Made by a program: the position numbers and the translations under genes. From Alloascoidea africana (taxonomy: Eukaryota > Ascomycota > Alloascoideomycetes > Alloascoideales > Alloascoideaceae), in assembly GCA_030581615.1 (NCBI GenBank), contig JAKTTT010000002.1, positions 1 to 64,000 on the forward strand: DNA of 64,000 nt. The letters run 5' to 3'. The notes below the pieces were generated by a model. It saw nothing but the letters and a program-made list of their open reading frames with translations. It had not been told where the DNA came from and made no database searches. Positions 42,110 through 54,471 of the stretch are shown here, in pieces. How positions within the stretch are numbered: the stretch's first letter is position 1; each line of letters opens with the position of its first letter.

Positions 42110-45100
42110 GCCTTGAGCAAATGAACAAAAAGGTGGGAAAGTCCAATTTTATTAACAATTGCTGATGTTGAGAGAAGAGAGAGAAGAAAGAAAAGAGGAA
42201 AGGGTATATAAGAGAGAAAGCAAAGTAGTGTCCATGAAATTTTGTCATAGCACACCTCACCTCCCTTAGTTGGGTACATTATTTCTTTCCGTCTGAGTGA
42301 GGTTTTCATGTGGTTACGTTTGCATGGCGGTAAATTTTATTCTAGTTTTCATGAAATTGGGAGTTTAATGTGTATCTACCTTCATGGTTAAGCACTAAAC
42401 CCAAGGATTTTTGTATGCCAGTGTATGCCTATCGTGGAATGACATATGACCATCTTTACCGTTTCTTTGTGTGAGAGGCGTTAATAGACAATAGATAAAC
42501 CCAAAGTGCAGTGAACAGTCATTCTTCGTGAGGCAAAACAGATACACACAAACATTGTTTTAGTGTTAGTGTTAGCGGCACCTCAACAAAGTTATAACTC
42601 GCAGCATAATTTCCCGGACCTAGACTTGTCTTTTGAGAGTCTTTACAAGTTTCATAGAATTCATTCTTGATGTATTTCGTTTTCATTTCTTTTTTCCTCT
42701 TCTTCTTCCGATCTATCTACCGATCGGTAACGGTTTGAAGTATGAACCTGCGTTTTCATGTTGTAGAGTGCAGACAAGAGCCAGTATTGAAGCCTGAGAC
42801 AAAGCTCATCCACATCTAGCCAATGATGTCAGGTTAAGCTGGAAAGTCCAGCGGAAAAGCCAACAAGTCGCATTCCAACTATACCGGATTGGCATAAACT
42901 AGTCAATACACGAAAACCGTTACGAACAAGATACAAGAGAAATCTATTTGAATTTTTTGATTTCTAGGCACTTGGTAGCGATAATATCTGTGCCGCAAAT
43001 AGGAGAGGTACAATTCCAAAATAATGATGAAAAGAACAACGTCATTGCGCTTGTATTCTACTATATGCACAAAGAAGAGAACGAATTAGAACATCGATCC
43101 CCAGAATCACTTTAATAGTTTTCCAGAAACAGATTCTGGGGATTATTCAACATCTATAAATACAAAAGCCTGTTTTGAAAAACACATCTTTGAGACTAGG
43201 ATAAGCTGGCATTCAAAAGCTTGGAAAGGGGCTACGGTACCAAAGAAACAGTCGCTGAAGTCAGCCTCCTATAAGGATTGTTTAACTAGTTAGATTTTAC
43301 GATGGATGTTTAGCGTCGTCATAAGTTTGTGCCAAGGTACCGGATTAGATATAGATTAAAAATATAAGCTGCAGGGGCGTATCTTGTAGTTTACGAACCA
43401 CGACGATGCCAGATAAAGCTCTTCACCAAATTGTTGTAAAACGAACTTCGATCCACCAGAAGAAGGATGATTTTGTCCAAAGAACAACTTTATTTCAGTG
43501 ATGATGGCTGTTACCGTGCATTTGCTTGATATCTCAGCGTACTCTTTCATGCCTTCCGAATCGCATTTGATTTTCAACAGTTTTTGAGCATGCCAAAGAT
43601 GTTCTTGGCAAGCTTATTAAAGTTCGACTTTTTGCAATATAAATAACGGCTGGCAAGGTTTGGAATCAAGCGATGAGAGTTATAAAAGCGTAAAAACGTT
43701 GATTGTAAAGGGGCTAAACTAGATCATATAATCACCAGATGCCCATCTATCTTTCGTATCGTTACACGTTTAGATTTTCCAAGACTGATTGATCCGCAAC
43801 CTTTGACATGAAAGCGACGCTTTTCCTGTATTGGTTCACATGCAGCCATGGCGCGACTAGTGAAACCAAACGCACTTTCTGACTTGGGATCTAGCTTTTG
43901 CTACGATTCGGTGATCAGAGCCGATCTTTTCTCGGAAAAAGGGATCCGGTAGCCCACCCCCGGATCAATCGTTGTTCTGTACATGTCGACACAAAATCTC
44001 AGGTGAACGGATGTTTGGGACGAGCACCTCATTTAATCCTCACCTCGACCGCATCAGATGAGGTGGGTCTTTTTCACAAGGAAAAGGGGAAAGTGTTAAA
44101 GAGACCACCATAATGTCTCATAAAAAGTCCGGTACTATACAAGTAATTGCGTCATCCCAGTGATGAAGTCCTGGGTTCGGGATTTGCCAACTTCAGTTAC
44201 AGGAAGAAACACTCGGAAAGGTGAACAGGTTCATAACCGAAAATCCAATGATCCTTTTGAATCTTTCTTTTCTAAAAACTTTGGACCTTACTGATTGGGT
44301 ATAACACTGACCATATTGTTAAACCATAATACTTCATGTTTGTGTGGTATCCATAAATTGTCAGATGTATCGTAGTTTACCGTCAATGGTTAATATTAGG
44401 AAACAGTGGAGAACTTAATTTAAATCTAATGTTCTACCAACATATTTGCTTTTCTATCCTTGAAATCTTTTTAAGCAATCCCGAGAAACTCAGGGTCTAC
44501 TAATTCGCAGGGATATTTTCTGGATTACTACAGAATGAGAATCGCTATCACTTATATTAGTGATGAGGTTAGGCCAGGGATAATGCGAAACAGAGTCCTG
44601 GGTCACAGAAGTGTCACCAAATTCTTGAATCCTCCAGCGTGTTTAAATGCGTTTTCTAGTTCTTGCCTAATGGAAATGAGAGGCAAGATTTGCAATAGTC
44701 TTCCAACAAAAATAAGATTTGCTTCATTGCAAGTTTATTGATGCCTTCCATGGTCACATTAGGATATTTACCCTTCAAAAGCTTATAAAATGAGCTGTCA
44801 TTCGACTCAGAGATATACAGGCAAATATTTCATATTTTACAATGCTGTAAACCTACGAAGATGGTTAATGAGTTTCCACTCAACTAATGGGAGCCCGGTT
44901 CTTCCTTACACGCCTGGTGAGAAAAAAGAAGGTCTCTTTACTTCAAAAAATCGTTGTCAACTGCAATTTGACTTCTGGTTTGTTATGGGACCGTCCCAGG
45001 AATACAACGCATTAGATTGCAATGGGTTTTATCTTTGTGACCCGTAATTCTGAATTCAATCGGCACAAGCTATGCCCTTCTCAACGCTTGGCCATGGCGT

Positions 45101-45429
45101 TACTGATGTTCCTTGTGATGGAGAGCTATTCTCAATGTGAGGTCTGTTCACTCATAGAGTTGTACGGTGTGTACAATTGTCGATAACGTTTACTTCCAAA
45201 CCCCGCGTTCAGAATTCCGTAGCCACTTGACGGAAATCAAATCGGTGTTTACCCAACATTTGATTTTGAATATTTTTTCATTATCTCAATAAATAAACCT
45301 GTCATTTCTTTTAAGTTTCTAATAAAAAGCAAATTAAATCAATTCCAAAACTGTCATAAACATCTGCTGGCTATAAAAAAAATCATTAATAGAATCTAAA
45401 GTCAAGCTGCCTCTCCACCTGCTCATAAC
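42110..45429. other. Longest interval without a recognised gene
   Basis: 3.3 kb. The left end is the permease promoter. A minus-strand frame open at about 43356-43619 without ATG at its head (W-H-A-Q-K-L-L-K-I-K-C-D-S-E-G) reads like protein but has no recognised relatives. Frames at 43898-44113 and 44790-45047 (plus) look random. No tRNA or other RNA gene found. Confidence 0.4.
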
Positions 45430-47088
45430 TTAATGTCTAGAAATTTTTTGTGAATCTTCAGTGATTTCAACAGATGCTTTCCCCGGTGAATTTTCTCTCT
45501 CATTTGCTTCCAAAATTGTAGTTGTCGAAGCTTCTCCTTTCGCCTCAAGCCTTCTTTTCTTTGACAGCAAAACGGACTCCTTGACATTGAATCCATCTTT
45601 GAGAACAGTGTGAATCTCCTCAAGATCCATGTAAGACAATTCGGGAAAGCAAAAGTAAACAAAAGCGAGGGAAATGAAAGAAATAGCAGAGAAAAAGGCA
45701 AAAGTACCGGTTGGCGTTATTTTCTGCATCATTGTCAAGAAGGTTGAAGCAATGGTTAAGGAACCCGCCCAGTTGACAACACATGCGTATGAAGATCCAA
45801 GACCACGAACAGACATGGGAAACAACTCTGATTGCTGCCATGGAATGGCTCCGACACCTATAGCGAAGAATGCGACATATAACATCATTCCGATGATGAT
45901 GACAATACCCCATCCTGTGATACCTTCTGTAGATGTAACAGCAGAGTAGTCCACAAACTCGATATCCATAAAATGGAATGCAATTGAACAGAGAACAAGG
46001 GCCACAATCATGCCGATTAGAGAGATAATCATAGAAGGTCTTCTTCCCAATCGGTCAATAGTGAAATATACTGCAACCGTAAATATAAAATTTGTTCCTG
46101 CCACAACAATCGACACTGCAGTGGCATCATTGAAACCGACTGTCTTAAAAATGGTGGAACTAAAATACATTAGCGAATTGAAACCTGTGAACTGATTGAT
46201 TCCTTGAAGGGCACATCCTATAATCAAAGCTCTGAAATTTGAAGGCACACAATGAAGCTCTTTTTCCATAAGCCATAGTTTCTTCCAAACAGGCGTTCCA
46301 ACAGGGTAGGCATCTTTTGTTTGCTCAATTAATTCTTCTACTTTCGCATCTATTTCCCCTTCAGAGGCGTCCTTGTGTGTTCTGATAATAACATCTCTAG
46401 CTTTTTCAAGCATTCCCTTTTTCACCAAGTACCTTGGAGAATCCGGTAACCAAAAGAGGAGGACAAACTGTATTATGGTTGGAACGATTGATATGCCAAC
46501 CAAGATTCTCCAGCCACCATGAACTTTCTCTAGGCCTGCGCCAATGACATAAGACAATAGCTGAGCTCCTGTTCTGATGATAGAGGCCATCGTAACCAAC
46601 CTTCCTCTATAATTTGGTGGAGCCAGCTCGGCAATATATAATGGGGCGATGACTGAACCAATACCGACTCCCCAACCCATTAGAAACCGTCCACCAGTCA
46701 TAACCCAAACTGTGTGCGCTCCACACTGAACGCCGGCTCCAGAGATGAAAAATACATTGGCAAACATTGTGACGGCTTTTCTACCAAACTTATCGGCTAG
46801 CCCAAAAGTAATGGCCGAGCCTAGTAGAGCACCAAGGGAGGTGGCCGAGGTGATTATTTCTTGTTCGCCATGGCTGAGTTCTTTATTATCGAGATCTGTT
46901 CGAATAGAAACGAGGGCAGAAGAAATGTAACCGGTGTCATAGCCGAACATAAGATGAGACACCGAAGCGACCACGACCAATAAGATCAGTAGTGCTGAGG
47001 GTTTGGTGTCTTGTAATTCATTCCCATTGCTGGTACCCTTCTGAGTGTTGCGCTCTTTCTCGATGTCGCTATCTCGAGATGACGACAT
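45430..47088 (-). CDS. ITR1: myo-Inositol transporter, sugar-porter MFS
   Basis: 552 residues, 12 membrane helices. Family marks: G-Y-D-T-G-Y-I-S-S-A-L-V in helix 1, D-K-F-G-R-K after helix 2, R-F-L-M-G-W-G-V-G, P-D-S-P-R-Y-L, Q-G-I-N-Q-F-T-G-F-N-S-L-M-Y-F in helix 7, D-R-L-G-R-R, and F-P-E after helix 12. The G-F-N-S-L-M-Y-F segment and L-P-D-S-P-R-Y-L-V match yeast Itr1/Itr2 proton:inositol symporters better than hexose carriers. N- and C-terminal cytosolic tails are charged, as expected for ubiquitin-controlled turnover. A dense set of GTGGGG elements lies upstream. Confidence 0.9.
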   Translation of the reverse strand: MSSSRDSDIEKERNTQKGTSNGNELQDTKPSALLILLVVVASVSHLMFGYDTGYISSALVSIRTDLDNKELSHGEQEIITSATSLGALLGSAITFGLADKFGRKAVTMFANVFFISGAGVQCGAHTVWVMTGGRFLMGWGVGIGSVIAPLYIAELAPPNYRGRLVTMASIIRTGAQLLSYVIGAGLEKVHGGWRILVGISIVPTIIQFVLLFWLPDSPRYLVKKGMLEKARDVIIRTHKDASEGEIDAKVEELIEQTKDAYPVGTPVWKKLWLMEKELHCVPSNFRALIIGCALQGINQFTGFNSLMYFSSTIFKTVGFNDATAVSIVVAGTNFIFTVAVYFTIDRLGRRPSMIISLIGMIVALVLCSIAFHFMDIEFVDYSAVTSTEGITGWGIVIIIGMMLYVAFFAIGVGAIPWQQSELFPMSVRGLGSSYACVVNWAGSLTIASTFLTMMQKITPTGTFAFFSAISFISLAFVYFCFPELSYMDLEEIHTVLKDGFNVKESVLLSKKRRLEAKGEASTTTILEANERENSPGKASVEITEDSQKISRH

Positions 47089-49738
47089 GGGGATTGTATA
47101 AGGGAGTCAAGTTGATAGATCTGAGATGAAAAAAAGATGCGGCAGCAGAGGTGGATCTTATATCTACATCATCCTCTTGCTGGTTATCTCTACAAAATGG
47201 TCTCCTGCCATGTTTTGTCCCATGAATGTTTTGCATGCCTATACATCATAATATTTGTATGTGATAGGCATTCCTGTAGTGCCTGACTCTCTGACTCTTT
47301 TCTACAGGCAATTAAATACTGGACGTGGGGCATTCTGGGAAGGCATTTTGTCCGCTTTACCCCGAACCATCAGAGAAAACTTGGGATTATAACAAAATCG
47401 AGGGGAAAGAAAATGGCGAGATGCATCTATAGAATAACATTAAGAAGAGCACTGTATTGTGCCCCCACCTAGATACGGGGCTCTTGGAGTACCCCATGGG
47501 CAGGTTCAATGCAACACGCATGTCCCCCACGAGTTTCTCCAACAAAACTAGGGTAAAATACAAACGAAAGACAGGATGCAAATTTAGAAGCGTCAAGACG
47601 GTTCTGTCATAGTATTTCTCGCTTATGGTGGGGTATAGGCGCTTTGAATGTTGTAAGGATTCCTGCCATAATGTACAAACGCCCCCACATGCTGTGCAGC
47701 TCCAAATCAAACTTCGTAATGTTGATGCCAACAGCTGAATGAGTTTCTGGTTACTGGACGGCTTTATTTTCATAATGACTGGATGCTGACAGGGCTGGCC
47801 TGGATGTAGTACGATGCATCTATATGGGGCATTGGTCTTTCAGTTGAAGATTCTTTGCACTCATTGGAAATGCAAACCTCTTAATTGGTTCATCATCGTG
47901 GATTATCTTTTTTCCTTGGGCAATTACGTGAAGCTTTATTGTTGGAAATTTTTTCTCCTGTGATCAAGAAAAAAAGAAGATGTGCTTGGCTTCTAGAGAA
48001 GTGTTTTTTCCATACGGCCTTTTAAAAATGATTTTCAGCAACTCAGTGATAAGTAAGAGTCAAGCAATGAGGGACTTGAAAAATGGTCAGATAGTATGTT
48101 CCTTTTTAGTGAGGGTGCGGCGAAGTTTTATACATCCCGAAAATTGCTTTACCACCAATTGCTGACCGTTCATATTAAAATTTGATTTCTGTATGATTTG
48201 ACAAAACATTTGAATAAACCATCTAAGAACGGTTCATACAACTCGAAAAAGAAGTTATCTCATTCAAGTTGGGCGCTTTCCTGAAATATCTGAGTTTTAA
48301 TAGGGACGTACTATGGTTTGACAAAATCTATCCAACTTTTACTTTTAAGGTTGATGCTTTCTTATCTTCTCAAAGTTCTTTTTGTTGATGTCTTCAGATG
48401 ATAAATAATAGACACCTAGTGATAATGGAAATATAACCCCCACTTTGTTTTAAGTAGACAGTAGGGATGTGCCCCCACGATTTGAATTCTTAGCTGAGAA
48501 AGACGATAACGCGCTTGGCAATATTGAAAGGATGTGAGACTATTCTTGAGAACATATGTGAAAAACACTTCCTTTTGTGCCTTCTTTTCCGATACTCTGA
48601 ATACATATAGAACTGGATTACTAACAATTGCTTTGGCCTAAGACGCGTATTCATGGCATGGATAGTCAATGATCAAGTAAAACTTTTATTTTACATTTAC
48701 TCAGATGGTATCTTGGAGTAAACATAAATGGAATGACCAGTGCTACTATCAATTTAGGCATGCAATTTGATCACAAAACAAGATGAACATCGAAATGCTT
48801 TCTAAGTTGGCGTGTTGAATTTTGGTTGACCAAAGCAATATGAAATACAGCCACTGTTTCGGTGTTCAAGCCACCATAACCATCACTTAACTATAGATTG
48901 CCTCATATTGCTAATCAAACAAAATTATGCGGTTTCTGAAACCTTCAATTGACAGATCAGCTAATTATCTTGGAGGCAGTTCCAAGCTTCGTGAAAAGCT
49001 TTGAGTACCTTCCAAGATCTCCCATCGTCTGCTCGTTTTGTCTACTTTCAGAATTAATTGTTTGTGAAGGTAAATGTCCAGTGAAGGAGAAAATGAGGTA
49101 GGAAAATAAAGTGGGAGTGCCACGTTTATAATGTCTCAGTTGATAGATCAACCCAGCCATTTATCATGTTATCGCGCGTTCATACATGGATAGAAATCTC
49201 CTCGGGTATCGCTATATCAAAGAACTATGTTGGAGGACGAGCATTTCAAGAAATCCGAAACGTTTGATATGTTTACAGAATTTAGATAGTTCAAAAGGGC
49301 ACTTGTCTAGCCGTTGGTGGCTTTTTCTGACGAATAAACCCCGGGATCGCCCCAGCTTCCCCATTTCCGTCTTTACCCCGAATCGGCTTATAGATAACGA
49401 TTTTCCCGACCCGAGCGCCACCCGGCTCCAGAGGCTAGTTCGTACAAGCAGTGCTGGAGCTGCCCAGATTGCGAGAAGGTGGCCTGGCGTGTGAAGTTGC
49501 GTGCTCCCTCCAGAGCGTTGTGTCAACGCAAGCCACCATCCCAAACTCTCTTTGGGCTTTATAGAGCAACAGCTGTTTTGTCAGCCAAACGGCTTGCAAT
49601 CCGATTGCACCATAGAGATCAAAACGCTCATCATTCACCAAAGCCATCTCGGAGTTTCAACCTGGTAGTATATAAATATGTGCTTTCTTCTCGACTGTGG
49701 CTGATTTCCCAGTGGCACAACAACGAATTAAACTCAAT
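47089..49738. other. Divergent upstream interval of ITR1 and JLP1
   Basis: 2.65 kb. Short frames only; the 128-codon minus frame at 47387-47773 has no family resemblance. The interval contains a cluster of GTGGGG/CCCCAC elements near ITR1. The JLP1-proximal end carries CTGTGGC at 49694-49700, a match to the core of a Met31/32 site. Confidence 0.45.
47325..48478. promoter_or_regulatory. Seven GTGGGG/CCCCAC elements upstream of ITR1
   Basis: GTGGGG at 47325-47330 and 47629-47634; CCCCAC at 47463-47468, 47525-47530, 47683-47688, 48438-48443 and 48473-48478. The five CCCCAC copies are all extended to CCCCCAC. GTGGGG fits the Mig1/CreA-type SYGGGG consensus. Seven copies in 1.15 kb of AT-rich DNA is well above chance. 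The factor is inferred, not shown. Confidence 0.45.
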
Positions 49739-50863
49739 ATGTCTCCGCCTGTGGCTACAGAAACAACCCCAGAAAGCACCAAAACATATGTTGCGGTCAA
49801 AAAGTCTCCAGCGTCGTTCTCAAAGGATGGGAACAAGCTTGAGCTACCATTGGAAGAGCAAGAAGGAGCAAAGTATCCGCATTATTTGCCAGTATGGGAT
49901 CCGGCTACAGTATCTGATAAGCAACTGGAGCCTTACGACTTTGTTGACCCAGGTTCCCGAGCGGATCCTACTTTCCCAAACTTGTTTCCAAAAGATAAGC
50001 TTGATCAGGGAGAAATTGTTGTTAAAAAATTGACGCCGAAATTTGGATCTGAAGTGGAAGGTCTCCAGATTTCTAAGCTTGATTCAAAAGGAAAGGACGA
50101 ATTGGCCCTACTGGTTGCACAACGTGGAGTCGTTGCCTTCAGAAACCAGGATTTGAAGGACTTGCCCATCGCTGAAGCAGTTGCTTTTGCTGAGCATTTT
50201 GGAAGGCAGCACATTCATCCAACTTCTGGTGCTCCAGATGGATTCCCCCAGATTCATTTGGTCCATCGACACAACGTTAACGACATTTACGAAGACAGGG
50301 ACCGTTTCAACAGGGTCACATCGGTTGCCTGGCATTCAGATGTTTCCTATGAACTTCAACCCCCAGGAACAACGTTTTTGGCCCAGCTAGAGGCTCCCCC
50401 CACCGGAGGTGATACTATCTTTGCAGACTCAGTTGAGCTTTATAAAAGACTTTCCCCATTGTTTCGCGAAAAACTCTCTGGATTGAAGGTACTTCATTCT
50501 GGAAAGGAGCAGATTGAAGAGGCGAGACGAAGAGGCGGAATTGTTAGAAAACCCGAGATCAGCACCGTCCATCCTTTGGTTCGCACACATCCAGTAACAA
50601 AAGATAAAGCAATCTATGTTAACAAGTCTTTCTCACGAAACATTATTGGGTTGAAGGCTGAAGAATCCAATGCAATTTTGGACTTCATTTACGATATAAC
50701 GGCCAAGTCAAGCGACTTACACGCTCGTGTAAAATGGGAAGATGGGACAGTTGTCGTTTGGGATAATAGGCGAGCTGTACACAGTGCTCTTTTTGATTGG
50801 GAAAATGGTGATCGACGACACATGTTTAGATTGACACCTAGGGCTGAAGTTCCTTTTGAATGA
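49739..50863 (+). CDS. JLP1: Fe(II)/2-oxoglutarate-dependent sulfonate dioxygenase
   Basis: 374 residues from the ATG at 49739 (M-S-P-P-V-A-T-E). It belongs to the TauD/TfdA family. The iron ligands are the W-H-S-D pair (near residue 200) and the distal His in R-A-V-H-S-A-L-F-D-W. The 2-oxoglutarate-binding Arg is in H-M-F-R-L-T-P near the end. R-G-V-V-A-F-R-N-Q and P-P-G-T-T-F-L are further family blocks. Yeast Jlp1 oxidises taurine, isethionate and other sulfonates to release sulfite as a sulfur source. An upstream GTG-initiated extension of 14 codons is unlikely to be used. No introns. Confidence 0.93.
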   Translation: MSPPVATETTPESTKTYVAVKKSPASFSKDGNKLELPLEEQEGAKYPHYLPVWDPATVSDKQLEPYDFVDPGSRADPTFPNLFPKDKLDQGEIVVKKLTPKFGSEVEGLQISKLDSKGKDELALLVAQRGVVAFRNQDLKDLPIAEAVAFAEHFGRQHIHPTSGAPDGFPQIHLVHRHNVNDIYEDRDRFNRVTSVAWHSDVSYELQPPGTTFLAQLEAPPTGGDTIFADSVELYKRLSPLFREKLSGLKVLHSGKEQIEEARRRGGIVRKPEISTVHPLVRTHPVTKDKAIYVNKSFSRNIIGLKAEESNAILDFIYDITAKSSDLHARVKWEDGTVVVWDNRRAVHSALFDWENGDRRHMFRLTPRAEVPFE

Positions 50864-51052
50864 GTGATCGGAAAATGAAATGAATAGCATGAATTATATT
50901 ACGGTAGGTTTGGGACCGAAGTTTATTTCAATTACTCTATTATGTTGGCAAGTGTTTGCTTCTATAAGCCTGCCTTTATTGAATGCAAAGATATCAAACG
51001 TTCAAAAATGCAAAATGTAGTAAATCAGAACAAAATAAGCAAAAGTGTAACC

Positions 51053-52606
51053 TTAAAAAATCAAAGACGAAGAAAAAATGATTGCGAGAATGGTCACTAC
51101 TTTGGTAGCCCACCAGACGTGCTGTATTGCGAAGGGACACAAAGTGTAGTCAAATTCCCATGACAGTTCGTCCTTGTTCCAATGTGCAGTCAGTAGTCCT
51201 GTATTACCACCAAATTCTCCCATTTGGCTTTTAACAGTTATTTCATGGACACGGGGCGAACCCTCGTGAGGGTGCTTTGAAGGAGCCCATATTCCATATT
51301 TGTAGCTATAATGATGATAATTCACGCATCCCTCGTGGTCATGACCAGTCAATATCACTCCAGGTTTCCCATTGTTGAAAACAGCTTTCAAAACATCCTG
51401 TGAAGTTCCAAAGTTTAGGAAATTTTGGGACTTGAGCATGCCAAGCTTGTACTTTTCATATTCTTTTGTGTTTTCCTCCTCGTAGTAAACATGATTAGGT
51501 TCATCTGAACAGAACCCATTGGGCTTATACATAGGAACATGAGTTATCAAAATCGTTGACCCCTCGTACTTCCAATTTTTTAGTTTTTGCACAAAGTCCC
51601 AAGTTTCGTCTCTGATCCTGCCCTCCAAAACCGGGCCATCTAGTACCAAATCATTCAAGACCACAATTCTCCATGGATGCGAGGTGTTTTTTCCATACTC
51701 GATCCAATAGTTATCTTTCCCAAAAAATGTATCATACCGTGCCATGTGTTGCCATGTCGTATCACCAGAATAGCCTGTGTCGTGATTTCCTGTTATATTG
51801 ATGAACAGTGGATAAGAAGGGGAAAAGTCTTTGAGTTCTTTTTGTCCCCAAAAATATACATCTTCGTATCCGTATTCTGGATTCTCGTCATTCAGAGTGT
51901 CTGCAGCATATTTTCGCCAGTCGACAGATTCCATTTCATATGTTAAATCGATTAGCTTGTCATTGACATGTCCTGGCTGAGGATATAACCTGGTCATCAA
52001 ACGTCTTGCTCTCCTGAAATACTCCTGATCACTTATCCATTGGCTTGACATGAGATCTCCGAGAACTGTAATTACTTGGGGCTTTAGCCGATCTTTCATG
52101 ACATTGTGAACATGCCCTAGGTAAAAATCGTTTCCATATCTATCTAGTCTCTGCCAATAAGGCGTTTTAGCCCATGATCCAGGAATCTGAGGATCTCCAA
52201 ATAGGAGGAAATGGATATCTTCAACCTTTTCCTCTTCATTGGCTCCTTCCTCGGAAGTTGTTGCGGGAGTTAAAAATGATTCGGGAAATTCATAGCCTGT
52301 AGATTTTCTAACAATCTGAACAAAAAGGTCTACAATGATATCTGCTTTGGGAACACCAATCTTTTTCAATATGTTTTGTGATTCGTCAATAATTCTGTTT
52401 TTAGGCTCATTTGAGTGTTTTGTCCACGAGCACTGAGCCGGCGAGAAAGACGGGTAGAAGTAAATGTAAAAATTGAGAACAAGTGCCAAAGCGATCAAAA
52501 TTTTGCTTAATAGCCGTGTAACCTTCCAGAAAAAAGAATATTTTATGGGCTTTGGAGCATCAATGGTTAGATGTTTATTCTTGATGCCAATAGCAGCTAC
52601 CAGCAT
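51053..52606 (-). CDS. TED1: GPI-glycan remodelling phosphodiesterase Ted1-like
   Basis: 517 residues with a membrane segment near 35-52 (L-S-K-I-L-I-A-L-A-L-V-L-N-F) and another at the C-terminus. Between them is a luminal calcineurin-type metallophosphoesterase: L-L-F-G-D-P-Q-I-P-G, L-G-D-L-M-S, I-T-G-N-H-D-T-G-Y-S, I-T-H-V-P-M-Y and L-T-G-H-D-H-E-G. All five metal-binding blocks are intact. The G-D-P-Q and insertion with E-Y-F-R-R-A-R-R-L match Ted1/Cdc1/PGAP5, which remove ethanolamine phosphate from GPI glycans in the ER before export. Ted1 is favoured over Cdc1 by this pattern, but I cannot exclude Cdc1. Confidence 0.85.
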   Translation of the reverse strand: MLVAAIGIKNKHLTIDAPKPIKYSFFWKVTRLLSKILIALALVLNFYIYFYPSFSPAQCSWTKHSNEPKNRIIDESQNILKKIGVPKADIIVDLFVQIVRKSTGYEFPESFLTPATTSEEGANEEEKVEDIHFLLFGDPQIPGSWAKTPYWQRLDRYGNDFYLGHVHNVMKDRLKPQVITVLGDLMSSQWISDQEYFRRARRLMTRLYPQPGHVNDKLIDLTYEMESVDWRKYAADTLNDENPEYGYEDVYFWGQKELKDFSPSYPLFINITGNHDTGYSGDTTWQHMARYDTFFGKDNYWIEYGKNTSHPWRIVVLNDLVLDGPVLEGRIRDETWDFVQKLKNWKYEGSTILITHVPMYKPNGFCSDEPNHVYYEEENTKEYEKYKLGMLKSQNFLNFGTSQDVLKAVFNNGKPGVILTGHDHEGCVNYHHYSYKYGIWAPSKHPHEGSPRVHEITVKSQMGEFGGNTGLLTAHWNKDELSWEFDYTLCPFAIQHVWWATKVVTILAIIFSSSLIF

Positions 52607-54471
52607 GACTTGAGTTTGAAATATCTTATGCTTCTTCAGGTATTTATTCGTGGTACTTTGGGCGAAATTAAAGAGTGAAATGGCTGATATCGCTGATTAG
52701 GGAGAAACCATCATGTTTATATACTGAGCCTAAACGGCTACAAGCCTTCAAGGCGATCAGTGAAGGCAGTACCTTGTTATGCAAGGGACAAGCGATTAAA
52801 AGCCAAGCGCCATCAGCCTTACGCTGCCCTCGTTTTGAACACGAAACTAGAAACAATTACAGTTAACTCTGGGCTCATATTCTACTTCAGCAATCCAATA
52901 GAGCAAATTTAAAACAGACTGGTACTGTAGACTAGGTTGTATGGCAAACTCTGGTGATTTAGGATACCACGAAGGAATCAGGGACATTGTCAAGAAAAAC
53001 AGGCGTTGAATCAGATTCAACACGGGACCCTTCTAGTGTCACATTTTCAGTTTAAAGAGAAACAAAAGCAAGGTAAGCTTTACTGTTGTAATAAATAGCT
53101 TAGATTTGGAACTGGGCTGAAATCTGCCAAGGTGTTTAATCAGTGGGAATACTGCTTTTGCACACACTAAAGTCTTTCACCGTTTTATCAAACCTGTATT
53201 CAGTATTCCATAAATAGCATCTTTTCCTAAATCCTTTTTGATAACATCTGAAGCCAAATCCAGAAAATCTTACCAAGATAAAGCACGCTCGTTGGTTTGG
53301 AAGCATTCAACTCGAGCAATTTGAACAACCAGCTTGTTAGCAGTCGGTATAAGGAGACTATCTCAAGAGACATGTCGAAACAAAATAACTTGTGATTTTG
53401 TCGATCAGGATAAAAGAGGACCAAATCAAAGTTTACATTGACACATTTATAAATACGTAATTAGATTCTACCAGATCTTTCAAAATAATGGCGTAAATTA
53501 GGAAGATGCTAATCGCTCCAGCTCGTCCTAATTCACCCAATGCCTTTTGCTAGGTTGCATGACTGGTCAATATGGGTGTACCTTCGTAGAATCAATACAG
53601 AGACTATAACGTCTACCAATCATAAGCACCACTCGAATGAAATGGTATTACTTAGGGGATGCACCACTGCTTTGTGGAGGTGGTAAAAGCTCAATCGTAC
53701 CTATATCAGACTTCCCAACAAGCTTTCCTTTTATTCAAAACCAATTGAGTCAGCTATAGCATTTAATAGCCCCTAATTAGAGACCTTCAGATGACAGAAT
53801 CTTTGACCCTGAATTTTTGCTTAGGGCGTATGAATCCCCTAAAATGTAGACGATTTGTGTCTCGTTCTCGGGAGTAGGACGTAACAGATAATTCAACAAT
53901 CATCATTGGTAGTATGAGACAAGGATAGCCAAAAAACACAAGTCTAGTTTCCTACAAACAGATCTTTTTTCTGCTTCCAAGGCTTGGAACAGTCTCGGCA
54001 GTCAGGCTCCTAACTGTAAATGGTTTGGAGTACTATCTTTATCTTGGTGAATATTGAGGCTGAGTAGGAATCAATGTATGTTCGTTCTTCTGGAAGGCAG
54101 TACAAAACAGACTCTTATTGGACTTTCAGAGAGATTTCAATTTCCTATCATACTCTGGAAAACATTAATGAATATCCAAAGAAAAAAGTACACCAAACAA
54201 TTCTGTTTTAATGTGGTTTGTTCAGTGTGTAAGATGATATGCTAGAGGAACTAGAGAGCACATAGGCATCTTAGTAGGGAGGATTAGCCTTTCGTGGGAA
54301 AGTTCGGAAAATGTTTCACTCAAAACTAGTCTGAACCATGCTTCTGAGGGTTATAACGAACTTCTCCGCGCTGAGGACGCACTGCGAATTTCAATTGTTT
54401 CACCAGACCGAAGATTCACATGCCACCAACGGCCGGGTTACCACACTCATGGTTTCCACTATCCTTCTAAC
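52607..54471. other. TED1 promoter to ATG12 promoter
   Basis: 1.87 kb. Small frames only (e.g. 52675-52866 plus, containing K-R-L-Q-A-F-K-A-I-S-E-G-S-T), none recognised. No RNA gene seen. Confidence 0.4.

Noticed and set aside
47387-47773. 128-codon minus frame upstream of ITR1
   Set aside because: Composition is not protein-like and it covers the GTGGGG motif cluster.
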